DNA from: Tubiluchus corallicola
Taxonomy: Eukaryota > Priapulida > Priapulimorpha > Priapulimorphida > Tubiluchidae
DNA: 64,000 nt
Assembly: GCA_030141605.1 (NCBI GenBank)
Contig: JAQGDQ010000413.1
Location: 68,501 to 132,500 of the forward strand
Direction: 5' to 3'
Shown here: in pieces, positions 41,150-54,648 of the stretch
Layout of the letters: the number at the start of each line of letters is the position of its first letter
Numbering within the stretch: position 1 is the first letter of the stretch
The notes under the pieces: generated by a model
Database searches by the model: none
Told to the model about the DNA's origin: nothing
The model's input: the letters and a program-made list of their open reading frames with translations, nothing else
Made by a program: the position numbers and the translations under genes

Positions 41150-41450
41150 ACTGGTTATTAGTTAGAGTCTGACAGCTGAGATGAACAGCGTGCGTCTAGT
41201 TTACAGCAAAACGTCATCAGAAAATGCGCACTAATTCTCTTAATTGTTGATTACTAGTTTTATATTGGTCCCCGAAGAATGGTCAGCGTCATCTCTGCTG
41301 TTAATTTGCGGGTGTTGGGAAAACACGGGACAAGAAGTGTCATAAATGTTTTAATGCGTTAATAATCCTACATCGTGCCCGCCTTATTGATGCTAATTAC
41401 ACGAAATTAGAGCGCTAAATACTGCAAGTTGGGTTGCAAATATGTCTGAT
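41150..41450. promoter_or_regulatory. Candidate intronic conserved element (intron 4)
   Basis: Unique sequence with a dense set of homeodomain-type cores (ctaattctcttaattgttgattac, gctaattacacg) and a GC-mixed composition unlike nearby repeats. Enhancer role is inference. Confidence 0.25.
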
Positions 41451-41640
41451 AATTTCAATTTACCTGGATATCAGGTACAGAGTCCTACGAGTAATGTACT
41501 TTCTTTGGTGAAGTAGCACTAGCTGGCGGTATCAACTTTTCAACCAGTGAGATCTTTTAGAATACCTTCAATACATAAACTTAGGAAAACCATGGTAGTA
41601 CTGAGACGATAACGACACGGCAGGAATCATGATGTGTTAG

Positions 41641-42608
<968 letters not shown>

Positions 42609-42785
42609 TATGTAACGCGGTAGACGATAAAGATAATCCTAAATCAGAGAAATAACTGAGGCAGGGCAAAACCTGCCAGATGACGCGGGCAGCCATCCAT
42701 TTACTAGCTAGGCTCGAGGCTACTTTATTGTGGTAACCAGGCACACATGCTAACCACTTAAGTACCATCTCACGTCACAAGTCGT
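42609..42785 (-). mobile_element. tRNA-SINE-like segment abutting the (TAG)n array
   Basis: The minus strand reads taagtggttagcatgtgtgc then ctggttacc, an A-box-like tRNA head, followed by a weak B-box-like cctcgagcc. A body follows, with aggttttgccctgcctcagt resembling the tgccctgcctga stretch of the SINE at 16714. It then runs into the trinucleotide array. Confidence 0.5.
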
Positions 42786-43210
42786 TAGCAGTGACAGCGA
42801 CAGCAAAAGAGACATTGGTTTGGATAGCAATAAGGAAAAACGACAGTGGTGATACGGACAACAACAGCGACAGCAATGACAATGACAACTACAACAACAG
42901 TAAAGTAGAGCTGACATCTACAAAGACAGCGACAGCTATAGGTGGAACTATATGAAGAATCAGTTACTACAATGATGGTAACAATGATGGCAACAGCAAG
43001 AATGGCAATCATGTATATTATCCAGGCTTTTTCAAATGGACTCAACAATCCCTCTTGATAGAGGTAACAAAATACAAGAATTGTAACACAGACTTGTGGA
43101 CCGCAGAAGAATAATATAATAATAATAATAACAGCAGTGAAGTTATTAAATAAGAATAAGAAAGAAAGGACACACAAGTTGCACCTATTGTTGCAGTTGC
43201 AGCAACAACA
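42786..43210. repeat. Decayed CAA/GACA-type simple sequence
   Basis: Irregular ACAACA, GACAGC and AATAAT units, probably a worn simple-sequence array. The 130- and 81-codon frames on the minus strand are low complexity and unsupported. Confidence 0.6.
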
Positions 43211-45759
43211 GCAACATCGTGCGCGTTAGTATTTCCATAACTGAATACGCTGCGTATTTCTATAGATTGAACAAATTCTACGTACATCTATGGATTGAGC
43301 AGATCATTTTGCGAAAATGCATTATCAATCAACTTATTTGACTACTGGGCGTTTTTAAAATGGCTGCTCGCTGAATCTAAACGACCACGCGAGATGCATA
43401 TTTGTGAACTTTGCAAAAGATGCAAACATATGCAAATCACGCCCAGACAAAGTGAGCCTCATGTTCGAGCATACATTAGCTGGAAATTAATCTGTCATTT
43501 TATACTTGGCAGGAAGTCAGTGGCTAATACATTGCGAATACATTTCGCATTATTAAAGCCGCGATGCTGGCAAAGAAGTTATTACTATGTCAGAATTTTT
43601 ATGAGTTGACAACACAATGGCAGCGGTCTGTTCGGAATAGTTGTAAGCCTTCCCCTAATACATGCGCATTACGATAATTTAAATATGAGAAATGTACAGC
43701 GGCATCTATGAAGAAGGTACGAAATGAGAAGGCCTGAAAACTGCCCCTGTTATCAACGTCAACATGTCAAAGGCAATGAGCTTTCCAACAATGATTCCTT
43801 ATGTGTAAATGCGTGTGTGTGTATTCTGGAATATAGCATTGACATAATGAAGTTAATACTGACTGAAATTTAGCAACAAGTTAAATGATCATAAGTTGAA
43901 ATTCAGTTATGATTACCACACGAAACTGTATGGCACTGATTCTTACCTATACATTACAGTTTGCAAATGACAGGCAAGGTTTGTTGACCTAGAATTCGTT
44001 GCACAACAAATTTTCAAGGTAAAGAGACATGTTTTTACCACTCAGAAAGTAATAATTGAAAAATTATATATTTCGGTGGTAATGATACTCGGCTTTTACC
44101 ATTATCATGATTTGTTCCGAAATATAAAAAATTAGATTGCTGAGTTTTAGCCTGTTTTACTAGGGTAATCACCACATATAGGAGATTCTTAGCCGGGCTA
44201 TTATGGTAATCTGTAGGGCTTGTTTTAAAAATTTATCACACACAGCAAAACACAGGCTGATGAACAATATTAACGACATTCTTTATACTTCATTACTGAC
44301 TTGAAGTAAAAATTACTGTAACCTGGCAAGACTAATGTCAAAGTATCTTTAAAAGCTTTATTCTGAAAGAGATATAATTCCTCGCTTCGCTTATGATTAA
44401 TGGTACTTATACTGTAAGCCTTGTCTGATAACTAATTTTATTTTGCTCACATACAAGGGTATTTTGATTTATAAATTCCGTAAGTCTTTTTAGGCCAAGA
44501 TTCTAGCGTATTATAATAAAAAGCTTGTTTTCATCTTAGCTGTTTAAATGTACGTCAGTTTAATTTCAAAATCAACTCTATCTGCTTTTGTGAATATGGT
44601 AAAGAGGGTTTACGATTAATTCGATCAGACAACAGTTCTAGTTTTTGTGCTTCTCTCGTGAGAGCGAAGAGGATGGACACGGTCAACAAAGCAAATAATT
44701 ATTGTTCAAAACCCTACAAAAGTTGTTGCACTCTTTCATTCAAACTTATGCCTATAGCATTACATAAATTAGATGTTATCTCCTGTACAATAAATAAACT
44801 TGTGGGTTTTGCAATATCTATAAACATTTTAATAAACTTTAGGCACGATGTACCACCCTTTTGCGTACTCAATGCTTCGTGGAACTAAACTGAATTTTTG
44901 GAACCCCCTTATACATTTCTACGCTGCGTTGAACTGGCTTTGTCCCTGTTCAATGTGTAACCAATTTTTCCCAGTCCTAACAAACAGGAATGGGTTGTTA
45001 TTGGGATTTTTCCATAAAATCTGACACGAGGGTTATGAATAGCCTGTGCTGTATTAGCAGCGCATGAATTATAGGCGAAACTTTGATATACAAATTATCC
45101 ACTACACAATACGCGTAGACTGAGCTGGCTTTCAAACTCGGTAGAAATTTATGTCAGCGTCATTATTAGGTTGCAGGCTGCGTCTCGCCCATATGTAAAT
45201 GAACAAAGTACGTGAAAAGATTTAGACATGATTGCTTATATACAAGAATTGATTTATATGGCACAGAGCTACACAGTCTTACGGACAGCGAATGAATATG
45301 ATAAGCTGTGGTTTAATTCAAACCGCTGACAACATACAAATCGAGGAGAGCGGAGCAAATTTATTGCTGATTTTCATTTTCAGGCAAATCGCTGCAAATC
45401 TGAAATAAAATCGTGTCCATGATAAGTTCAACTTGTCTCACGAAATGTTAAATTATGTGATTTAGTGTAAAAACAGTTATTGAACATTGTTTTGAAGCGT
45501 TATGCAGATTCGAATTCGGCATTTTTCTTTGTTTTAATTACAAAAGATAATATCAGCCATCATAGGTGTTCCGTTTTTTCTACAATGCTGTATTATCTCA
45601 ATATAAATGTATTTAGTGTACAATTGCGGTTGGAAACCTCTCGCTATATCATCTAAGAAATATCGTAAATATTTTTGTTTTATAAGTTTTTGTTCTTGTA
45701 TCAAAAAGAGCGATTTTCACTGAAATGATGAAGCAATATTTGAATTTTGTCACGCGGTA

Positions 45760-45934
45760 CACGTATGATAATAAAAGTAATACCACGTGGTCTTTTCCTA
45801 ATACAGGGGTAGCAGGTTCGAGTCCCAATGATGTTTTCAGCACGTGCAATGTTAGAAATAAAATTCCCAACTAATTGTTGACCATTTCACCGACGGTGGT
45901 CAACAACTCACCACAAATCAAACAATTTCCAATC
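45760..45934 (+). mobile_element. Possible tRNA-SINE fragment
   Basis: Contains agcaggttcgagtcccaatg, a good B box (GGTTCGAGTCC), about 45 bases after taccacgtggtc, a weak A box. The right side joins the (ATC)n tail of the neighbouring LINE relic, so the element's own 3' end is unclear. Confidence 0.4.
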
Positions 45935-46405
45935 ATCATCATCATCATCATCATCCAATGAATCACACGTCCAGGGACATGATTCTGCTCACCTCCCTAT
46001 GCCAGGACTCCCTGCTCGCCGCAATGCCCCAAGTGCATTTATTTCTAAGGATCAATGCTGAAGTGTTTAAATATTTCTGTGTAAAATCTAAATATGTTAA
46101 CATTTGTCCTCCTGCAGGTTTTTTAGCTGGTACTATGGCTTGTTGAAGAGCTATCTTCACTGGAATATCATCATTTAGTATAAGCATATGCCCAATCCAT
46201 CTTAAACGGCATCTTTTTATTTTTCTTGTCCAAGGTTCTTCTTTTATTTTTTCACATAGATCTTTGTTTGAAATTTTCTTTGGTCATCTAATACCCAAAA
46301 TGTTTCTGTAGTTTCGCTTTTGAAACGCATCGATTTCAGCTTTATGATTTGCTTTTAATGTCCGGGGCTCAGAGTTGCACAGAAATACAGTTTCAATTTC
46401 CAATG
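45935..46405 (-). pseudogene. LINE relic, family C (RT C-terminal region, frameshifted)
   Basis: Read on the minus strand in several frames: a segment like LCNSEPRTLKANHKAEIDAF, then a degraded IRRRRLR...GHML stretch, then DDIPVKIALQQA and KKPAGGQMLTYLDFTQKYLN. These match the region after the RT palm in many LINEs (E..TLKA....LEAFQ; RLP.D.P.KIAL; RG.P..T.LD). The 3' end abuts an (ATG)n tail, seen on the plus strand as CATCAT at 45937-45956. A better-preserved copy lies at 62517-62870. Stops and indels show it is dead. Confidence 0.8.
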
Positions 46406-47084
46406 GTAAACAATGAACGTTGCCCACCTGAAATAATAGTTTTACAATATATTAAATGATAGGCATGATAATGTGATATGATGCGTTGCACCAGCAAAGT
46501 ATAATAAATAACTGCTTGCAGTGTGTTAGCATATTTTAGTACAATACATATGCAGTTACAGCTACTGTTCTAACATACTGTAATTCGTTACTTTTGGTTC
46601 TAGCTTCTAAACGATGAAATAATCCCTTTTTTATAACCACAGCCTCGTCTCATTTTACCAGGGCATCTGTTTAGTAAATATTTGTTTCTTTTTGCTATAC
46701 GCTAAACCTCCCCAGTGATGTGTCTACTGAAAATTTCTTTTGTAGCAGAATTGTGAGAAATCTTACTGAATCTAAATTCCCGTTTTCTATTAATAACTAT
46801 TCCTTTGCTATACAAGTCAAATCCCTTATTCAGCACAAAGCAAACACGAAGAAAACATGTGGCTATTTGCACAGCACAGAGTTATACAGCCAGTGAAAAG
46901 CAAAAACCGTCTAGTTATTTTCCTCTCTTTTTTCGCACTGAACACGTTGGATGAATAAAGACGCTATAGGCAAGCATGGGGAACAGAAATGCCGTTGCTT
47001 TATTTACTTTTCACAAAATGAATATTGTGAACAAACATAATATGCCCCCACGAATGCCTGTGAAATAATTGATTTGATTTTACC

Positions 47085-47350
47085 CTTCTGTAGCCATTAA
47101 TTATTTGCCAAAGAAACTAGAGTTAATCTGGAGGCAAAATCAAGCCGCCAATTAACGAACATCGTGAACAGGTTGAACTAGCAGACAAGGCAAATGATGT
47201 TCTTAAAAGTTGATTTCCAACCTAATAAACACACTCGGCGGATGTGGCTTCGCGGCCGGTTTTCTTTAGGCGATTGATGAGTTGATTAAACAGAGCGATT
47301 GTAAAGAAACACTGATAAGGATGTCAATAAATTACAGTTAATTAGGAAAT
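47085..47350. promoter_or_regulatory. Candidate intronic conserved element (intron 4, 3' part)
   Basis: A repeat-free stretch with many homeodomain/Sox/GATA-like cores in 260 bases (gccattaattatttg, gccaattaacgaac, cactgataagg, ttacagttaattagg) and a GC-richer middle (ggcggatgtggcttcgcggcc). It lies 1 kb upstream of exon 5. Regulatory role is inference. Confidence 0.3.
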
Positions 47351-47686
47351 GTGGAGGCTGAGGACATATGCAGCAACACGCTCCGGGGCGCAGCCGATCC
47401 CAACCATGTTGTTTCTCCTGTCTTGTATTTGTCTGATGAACACACAAAGAAGCGAATTAAAATGGTATCAGCTCCAGGGCAAATTTTTGCGCGTAGTCAG
47501 TTTGGTTATTGGGTGAATATTGAACGCTTTTCAACGGTAACGGTGAGCTAATGTGAGCAAACATATTAAACAGCTGCAGAGAACAAGGCAGCCGTGAAAA
47601 ACTAACCAGTTTAACTTCTGCAAGTGGTTGCTGTTATGTGGTTATTAAACACTAGCTTAATTCTTATTTTTTCGATCTTTTTTTAA

Positions 47687-47999
47687 TCACTAATATTAAC
47701 CAGATATGAAATACCATCACAGCAGCACGACAACGTACACACTAATTCAGAATTCATATATCCACGGCCATATTAATTAAATCATAGTTTTTCATTTTTT
47801 TGTGTATAGTTGTAAATATGTTTGATTTTATTCGTCGTTACTTTCCATTACTGCACAGTAGTTTAGATTGCACTGACGCATTTGCCTTTAGCAGTGTAAG
47901 TTTTTATTAACTAACGCTGATTGATCATCTCTGTAAAGTTTTTGTCAGTGATTATCAATGTATTTTAATGGCAAATAAAGATTATTATATATATATATA
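47687..47999 (+). mobile_element. LINE family B, 5'-truncated copy
   Basis: A near-complete reverse complement of 3292-3605: it starts in aatcactaatattaaccaga, includes ccacggccatattaattaaa and cattactgcacagtagttta, and ends in aaataaagattattatatat with a (TA)n tail. Only the last codons and 3' UTR remain. Confidence 0.85.
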
Positions 48000-48345
48000 T
48001 ATACTCAGGTCTCTGTATTCCGGTTTCACCAACATTACACATAAGATGGTATCGGTTAGTTAGTAATCAGTAAATATAATAAAAATGTGGAGCGAACGCA
48101 TGAATGAACGACAAACAAACAAATATAGGACTGGGTGGATAAGTGTAAAAATAAAATAATAATGCAAAAAAATAATGTGTGGACAAAAGAAAGTCAATGA
48201 ATTGAATAGACAGACAATCCACTAACGAAGGAATAAAATGCATTGATAGAATGAATTAATGTTATAAAACGAACGAATAATGTTATAAAACGACCGAGAA
48301 AAAAGAATTGCAAATGAAGAAGTCAATAATTTTTATTTATTGCAG

Positions 48346-48888
48346 GTGGAAAAGATAGTCAAGACCATCGGACTGTACCTGGGGCAACCAGCACATCTCA
48401 GCTTACAGTTCCACATGTAAACTCACCAAAAATTCCTACTCAGCAAGCACCATCATCTCAGCCATCAAAGGGCACTAGTCTAAGTCAAAGCGGAGACGTT
48501 TCAAAACCAAAAATCTGGTCGCTGGCCGACATAGCCACATCGGACAGTCCTCCCAGCAATCGCAGGGTGTTGCCCAGCCAGGTGACCCAACCGTCCTTGC
48601 AATCTCGACTCGCACAAAGCAGTTTCCTCATACCGGGAAGTCGACATTGGCCGGATGCCCGATCATTCCTGCAGCAGAGTTATCCCGTACCAGGTGTGGC
48701 ACCTGTAAGCTCAGTTCAAGGTAGAGTACCTGCACCAACTCCAGTGATACCAGCCATGATGTCGCCTCCCACGCCGCACAAGATCCGGTTGTCGACGTCG
48801 GCGAACCAGATCCTCCGGAGGACAGAAGTCATCTACTCGCGACCGAGCATCAGTCCGTCCACAGACAGTTCTTCATCATGTTCTACCG
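48346..48888 (+). CDS. irx: Irx coding exon 5 (KPKIWSLADIAT motif, Ser/Pro-rich C-terminus)
   Basis: This 543-nt exon follows a ttttatttattgcag acceptor; the first two bases complete a glycine codon. It encodes a Ser/Gln/Thr/Pro-rich segment. Within it, KPKIWSLADIATSD is the conserved C-terminal motif of Irx proteins (compare KPKLWSLAEIATS in vertebrate members). The tail is rich in S, P and Q, including MMSPPTPHKIRLS and SPSTDSSSSCST. The likely donor is ACCG|gttagt at 48888/48889 (phase 1). If the intron is retained, the frame reads GGT TAG and stops at 48893, giving a shorter protein, so this exon could also be terminal in some transcripts. The exon itself is secure; the donor is probable. 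Confidence 0.92.
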
Positions 48889-48984
48889 GTTAGTATCAAC
48901 ATTTTTAATATCTTTAGCATTATAGTTATTCAACAGATAGAAAATCAAAATGTCAGAAACAGAAAATGTTAGAAACAAAAGACT

Positions 48985-49630
48985 ATAATTATAAAACAGA
49001 ATGTTGCCTTCAAAGAAACTGAACACTGAACACTGAATTTTAAAGTCATGAAAGGAAATGAACACTGAACACTGAATTTCAAAGTCATGAAAGGAAATGA
49101 ACACTGAATTTCAAAGTCATGAAAGAAAATGAACACTGAACACTGAATTTCAAGGTCATGACAGGAAATGAACACTGAACACTGAATTTCATAGTCATGA
49201 AAGGAAATGAACACTGAATTTCAAAGTCATGAAAGGAAATGAACACTGAACACTGAATTTCAAAGTCATGAAAGGAAATGAACACTGAACACTGAATTTC
49301 AAAGTCATGAAAGGAAATGAACACTGAACACTGAATTTCAAGGTCATGAAAGGAAATGAACAGTGAACACTGAATTTCAAGGTCATGAAAGGAAATGAAC
49401 AGTGAACACTGAATTTCAAGGTCATGAAAGGAAATGAACGCTGAATTTCAAGGTCATGAAAGGAAATGAACACTGAATTTCAAGGTCATGAAAGGAAATG
49501 AACACTGAACACTGAATTTCAAAGTCATAAAAGGAAATGAACACTGAACACTGAATTTCAAAGTCATGAAAGAAAATGAACACTGAACACTGAATTTCAA
49601 AGTCATGAAAGAAAATGAACACTGAATACT
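48985..49630. repeat. 32/40-bp minisatellite immediately downstream of exon 5
   Basis: About eighteen units of tgaatttcaaagtcatgaaa plus ggaaatgaacac. The 8-base module gaacactg is present once or twice per unit, giving lengths of 32 or 40. It starts about 100 bases after the exon 5 donor. Overlapping FHDFEIQCSVF-type frames on the minus strand are artefacts. Confidence 0.96.
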
Positions 49631-50449
49631 TAACTTTTGAGACTAAACGTTACTAAAAGGAACACTATGTGATAAAGTTCTTACGTTTCACAGTTTCTGT
49701 TTTGCCAATAATAATAATAAACTTCAATAATATGGGATTCAGTTTCACCGGGAATCCTGAAATTAAGACCATGGCCCAAGTGAAAGGACGTAAAGCAATA
49801 AAAATTTGGCGATACGATGCCTTGCTATTTTCCGACAATACGATAACGATAAACTACTTCTTAGATGATAAAATAGGATAAATTATTTCATAAAATATAC
49901 TAAAGTTACACAATTTGTTAAAATTATTAAGTGTTTCTCTGCATTAGGTGCTGTATGGTATTAATTAATGTTAATTATTGCTTAATTATATTGATTGTAT
50001 CCTCACACCAGCAATAAAATGGCTTTAACACTATCACTGTGATATAATTTTGGCAAAAATATAAAAATCACGTGACATATTGTTGTAGTTCCAAAACTTT
50101 GTAACTGTCAATTAGCAACGACTCCATTGACTTTCGATTTGATGATGTCTCGCTTTCTTAATTTACAAAGCTTGTAGGCTGCCAAGTACCTGAAATAGTT
50201 CAGGATGTCTGGTCACAGTCAGATTGCATAATATGGATGTTTTAATGTAGGAAAATCTGAGGCACCATCATGATGCACAGAAGAAGTTTAAATTTTACGC
50301 TTAGATGAATAACGTTAGAAAAACTACTCCAGGTGCATTATTAATTAGCTACAAAATATTTCAATTAACAAGAAAATTTCACATTTGTAATCACCCACCA
50401 CAGTCAGGTGTAAATTAAGTGAAGAAGATTTTTTACTCATTCGGTTATT

Positions 50450-50770
50450 ATCTAAGTTAACCCCGTGGCAGGACAGATTAGAAATTTTGTCGAAAAAGGC
50501 GAAATCAAATATCTGCCACCCAAGATGCAAAGGAAGCGAGGCGAATCAGGTCTCATCCGCTCAGCAACAAACTTCACGACAGGTGGGGAATGTGTGCATT
50601 TCACCTAGATCAGCTCTTCCCAGGCGGATTTCTTGTAAACGATTCACAAGAGAAGGTTGAACGAAAGGAGAATTTTCAAGAAAATTCACGAAAAAAAGTA
50701 AAATTTCGCCAGCTCGCTCCATGATGGTTAAGCTTTATGATGTTATCTGTAATTTAAATTATTTCTTATA
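50450..50770. promoter_or_regulatory. Candidate intronic conserved element (intron 5)
   Basis: Unique, more GC-balanced sequence. It includes gacaggtggggaatgtgtgc, an E-box CAGGTG beside a TEAD-like GGAATG, and gcttcctttg-like cores on the opposite strand. By-eye motifs only. Confidence 0.2.
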
Positions 50771-51594
50771 ATGAACTTACGTACCCGTGTTTACATCTGC
50801 CAGTGTGGACGGCCGTCGTGGGGAGCGAGTTATTTAACGAAGTAGTTATTTTAGCTTTTTAACTCTTTAGTTGTGAAGCTTTGCGTGTGGGGTAGATAAT
50901 GCGACCGGTAATTGTTTGGCGCACGAAAAATAGTAAGAGGGTTAGCTTGAAATCGTTTAGCGCAGCGCGTTTAGAAGATTACCGGTATTGTTTGCTTTGA
51001 TAAGTCTGCCGCTTTTCGGTAAACAAGTATAAGTTCGTTTAAACTGCGTGTGACAGCTTAGGCATTTTACCAGGGAATCCTACTGCTTCCAAACAAAACA
51101 CTGAATGGTAATAACTACAGAATTAATTGAAGCTCAAATTTTTACAGCTGCTTTGAAAAAGTGTTTGTATCTTGCTACCTTGTCAAGAGCATTCATCCGT
51201 GAATCTGAAAAATCCCGCATTATCTTAATCATTTAGGTGTCGTGAAGTTTTAAGTGAGTAAGAGGATATTCTTAGCTAATCTAATTCCAAAGTAAACAAT
51301 AGACGTGTACGAGCATCTACCCAATTTAGAGCTTTGACATACATATAATTATATCGTTTATATGTCAGCGTTTCTAAGGCAACTCTTGCTGCCGTTTTCG
51401 TTTCCATTTCTGATGTCCATTTTCTTTTTCTCTTTCTTCTTACCCTCACGTGAAGATAAGTTTTAAGTGTTGAGGTCAGCAGAATTCAGGAATCTAAATT
51501 GTCCATAAAATGGAATAAAACAAAGTGGCACATACAACGAATTTTGCTGCAATTTTTTTTATACATCTTTCCATCGATTACAATTTATTTCTCA

Positions 51595-51866
51595 GTTCTC
51601 TCTCCTCTCCTCTTTCCCCCTTCTCACTCACTCTTGCCTGCTCTTTCCCCATCTCTTTGTCTTTGTCCACTCTCCCTTTCTGTCTTCCATCTTTCTCTCT
51701 GTCTCTTCTTTCTTCTCCCTCTCTGCGTTTCTGCCTATGTGTGCCTCTGTCTCCGCGCTGTCACTCCCTCTCTTCCTCTCTGTCTCTTCTTTCTTCCCCC
51801 TCTCTGCGTTTCTGCCTATGTGTGCCTCTGTGTCCGCGCTGTTACTCCCTCTCTTCCTCTGCTACT
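51595..51866. repeat. CT-rich block with 84-bp tandem duplication
   Basis: A pyrimidine-rich stretch in which tctgtctcttctttctt...ctcccctctctgcg...gtgcctctgt...ccgcgctgt occurs twice in tandem (about 51693-51776 and 51777-51860), nearly identical. Frames of 122-146 codons crossing it are not accepted as genes. Confidence 0.85.
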
Positions 51867-52332
51867 AAATCAGCTAATCACAATAATGAGTAAAATCTCG
51901 GGTTGCTGGTGTTTAGTCTCTTTAATGGCTGTCATTTAGTAGTCCTGCTATATGGTAATTATCCTGTTAGATTCGCATGGCCCACATCCGATGCCTCGGT
52001 ACAGTCGCTTTATGTATAGAAACAATCTTTTTACAAATTTTTATTAAACCTGATAAACAATCACTATTTTTTGTGAAATACCTTGGCCTAAATTTAATTT
52101 TTAATGAGACTCACTTAACGCGAAATATACGAACGTTCGTGTGTAATTGTTGCTAATCCAACGAAAGACTATTACACTGTTGAATTAAAAATGTTTTCCC
52201 GCATCAATGCTCGGGTTTATTTAGTCTAATTTGTTTAAAAATGCTGACAGCTCTATTATAAATGTAAAATCTAATGTCAGTTTTTCTTGTCAGTTTTTCC
52301 GAATAAAGAATTTAAAGTGGCATTTAAAAATA

Positions 52333-52872
52333 TTCCTACTCTACGTATGTATATATTATTACTGTAATATATATATTAGATATTATATCTGTGTATATAT
52401 TACAGATATGAAGCAGCATTAAAGAAGCAGCTAGGGTTGTGATTATAGAAAATAGACATACATAGATTCCTACTGTGTGTATGTATATATTATTACTGCA
52501 ATATATATATTAGATATTATATCTGTATGTATATATATATTACAGTTATGAAGCAGCATTAAAAAAGCAGCTAGGGTTGTGATTATAGAAAATAGACATA
52601 CATAGATTCCTACTGTACGTATGTATATATCATTACTGTAATATATATATTAGATATTATATCTGTATGTATATATTACAGATATGAAACAGCGTTAAAA
52701 AAGCAACGAGGGCTGTGATTATAGAAAATAGACATACATAGATTCCTACTGTGTGTATGTATATATTATTACTGCAATATATATATTAGATATTATATCT
52801 GTATGTATATGTTACAGATACGAAACAGCAATTAAAAAGCAGCGAGGGTTGTGATTATAGAAAATAGACACT
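52333..52872. repeat. Four-copy tandem repeat, period about 134-139 bp
   Basis: Units start near 52333, 52467, 52606 and 52742. Each holds tcctactgtgtgtatgtata, an inverted-repeat-like atatatattagatattatat core, gaagcagcattaaa and gggttgtgattatagaaaat. Copies differ by a few substitutions. Confidence 0.93.
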
Positions 52873-53654
52873 TTAGAATGCAAATTAGATATTAGCAGTA
52901 CTAAGTATAATTATTTTGAAATTTTAGGTTTATTTTTGGACGCTATTCGTTACAAATTCGCAAAAAATAGTAAATAAATAGCAACAAAGTCAAGGAATAT
53001 ATTGAACAGGGTCCCAGAATTTGTGATTTTTTTATTTAAAGCATGTCTAATGCTGGCTGTCCCACTCCTAGCTTCTGTTCTCATCCAACGTACACTTCAT
53101 GCAATGAACAACGAGATTGATAGTACGCACATTCCTTTGGGTGCCTAGTAGGCCTACAGCGCCTATTTACACAGTCATTCATAAAGACATTAAAAACTTT
53201 ACAGATTTCACTTACTGGTAGTATCATGTTACAACTTACAAATTGTGAATGCTACTCGCGACGAATGTTTTACTGAATCCCACATAAAAAGCGTACAATT
53301 AAAGTTCTAACGTTATAAACATTCGCACGAACAAAGCACCCATAAACCTTATGGCCACTGCAAGATTAAACCAATGCTAAGATGGCGCCTGAACGGGTGA
53401 TATCACAATTAATCCAGACGGTAGGAATTGTTCTCGTGTCGAATAGTTGTTTAGTCATTTATGTTCCCTTTGCAGTTTTATTGTCCAGTCAAAACGTGCG
53501 TATTTAAGTTCTTATAAATGACACCGTAAGAAATGTCAAGGTCATGCAAGGTCATGTTCACATAAATAATAAAAATTTTATCGTTTAGCTATGTACTGAT
53601 GTTTGTGATGACGACATATCGGTTGATGATCAATCTGATTCTCTTGAAATGGTC

Positions 53655-53968
<314 letters not shown>

Positions 53969-54116
53969 GCTGGGGTAACAGGAACTGCAGAACAAAAACT
54001 CCATTAATCCTTATAGGAACTAAGATAAATATTCAATAAATCCATATCTGTAAATGATATTGCATTATCAGTTGATATTTCGTCTACCTGTCTAGATCTG
54101 TCAGTATCGAATTGGT

Positions 54117-54330
54117 TTGTCGCGTAAGTCAGTAAGTAAGTCATTTATTTCACATTACACATTTACAATAGTTTCATGTACAATATCTAGTGAAAGGGCC
54201 TACAATGAACGTAATACAAATAAGAAATACTGCACAGGAAAAGCCTCAAACACTGTTCACCTATACGCGAAGGTAAATGTGTTACGGGCAATCAGAAAGC
54301 AGGGCTTGTTAGATTGTCCCACACAGTGAT
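54117..54330 (-). mobile_element. Possible LINE 3' end with (GTAA/TTAC)n tail
   Basis: The plus strand starts taagtcagtaagtaagtcat followed by ttatttcacattacacattt. On the minus strand this looks like a 3' UTR ending in aataaatgacttacttactg, a short tandem tail. No second copy in the window was found, so this is a weak call. Confidence 0.3.
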
Positions 54331-54578
54331 AGAAAAAAAAGTAATGGAGATAATCTTAAATTTTAAAGTGAATGGTGATAAAAAAACATTAGTGGTTAAA
54401 ATGGAATGATGTAATGAATGAAGCTCATATATGGGATGATATAAAAGATAGAAAGACTATTATATGTTAATAGTATGTAAAATTAAAATAATTTGATTAA
54501 GCTAACGTAATCTTACAAGTGCATCTGATTTTTTTATCAGCTAATTATCAAATTAATTGATGAGTTAATTTTTTGCAG

Positions 54579-54648
54579 GTGAAAAAGAACCTCAATCGGA
54601 ATTATCTCGCGTACAAGCCAGCTGCAAAGCTTCTGTGCATGCAAAAAG
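54579..54648 (+). CDS. irx: Irx putative coding exon 6 (70 nt)
   Basis: A tttttttgcag acceptor precedes a 70-nt open segment ending in AAAAG|gtgtgtaag. Joined to exon 5 it restores a GGT codon and encodes GEKEPQSELSRVQASCKASV followed by HAK and two bases. It repeats the style of the other junctions here (acceptor followed by GTG/GTGA), and the total frame closes with exon 7. I recognise no family motif in the peptide. Support is therefore splice quality and phase only; the exon could be alternative or false. Confidence 0.55.

Noticed and set aside
48883-49622. Five overlapping minus-strand frames with FHDFEIQCSVF repeats
   Set aside because: They come from the 32/40-bp minisatellite; the frame shifts between units and nothing outside the array supports a gene.
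51499-51939. Leu/Ser/Cys-rich frames with apparent duplicated membrane-like segments
   Set aside because: They arise from a pyrimidine-rich tract with an 84-bp tandem duplication; two frames are equally open.
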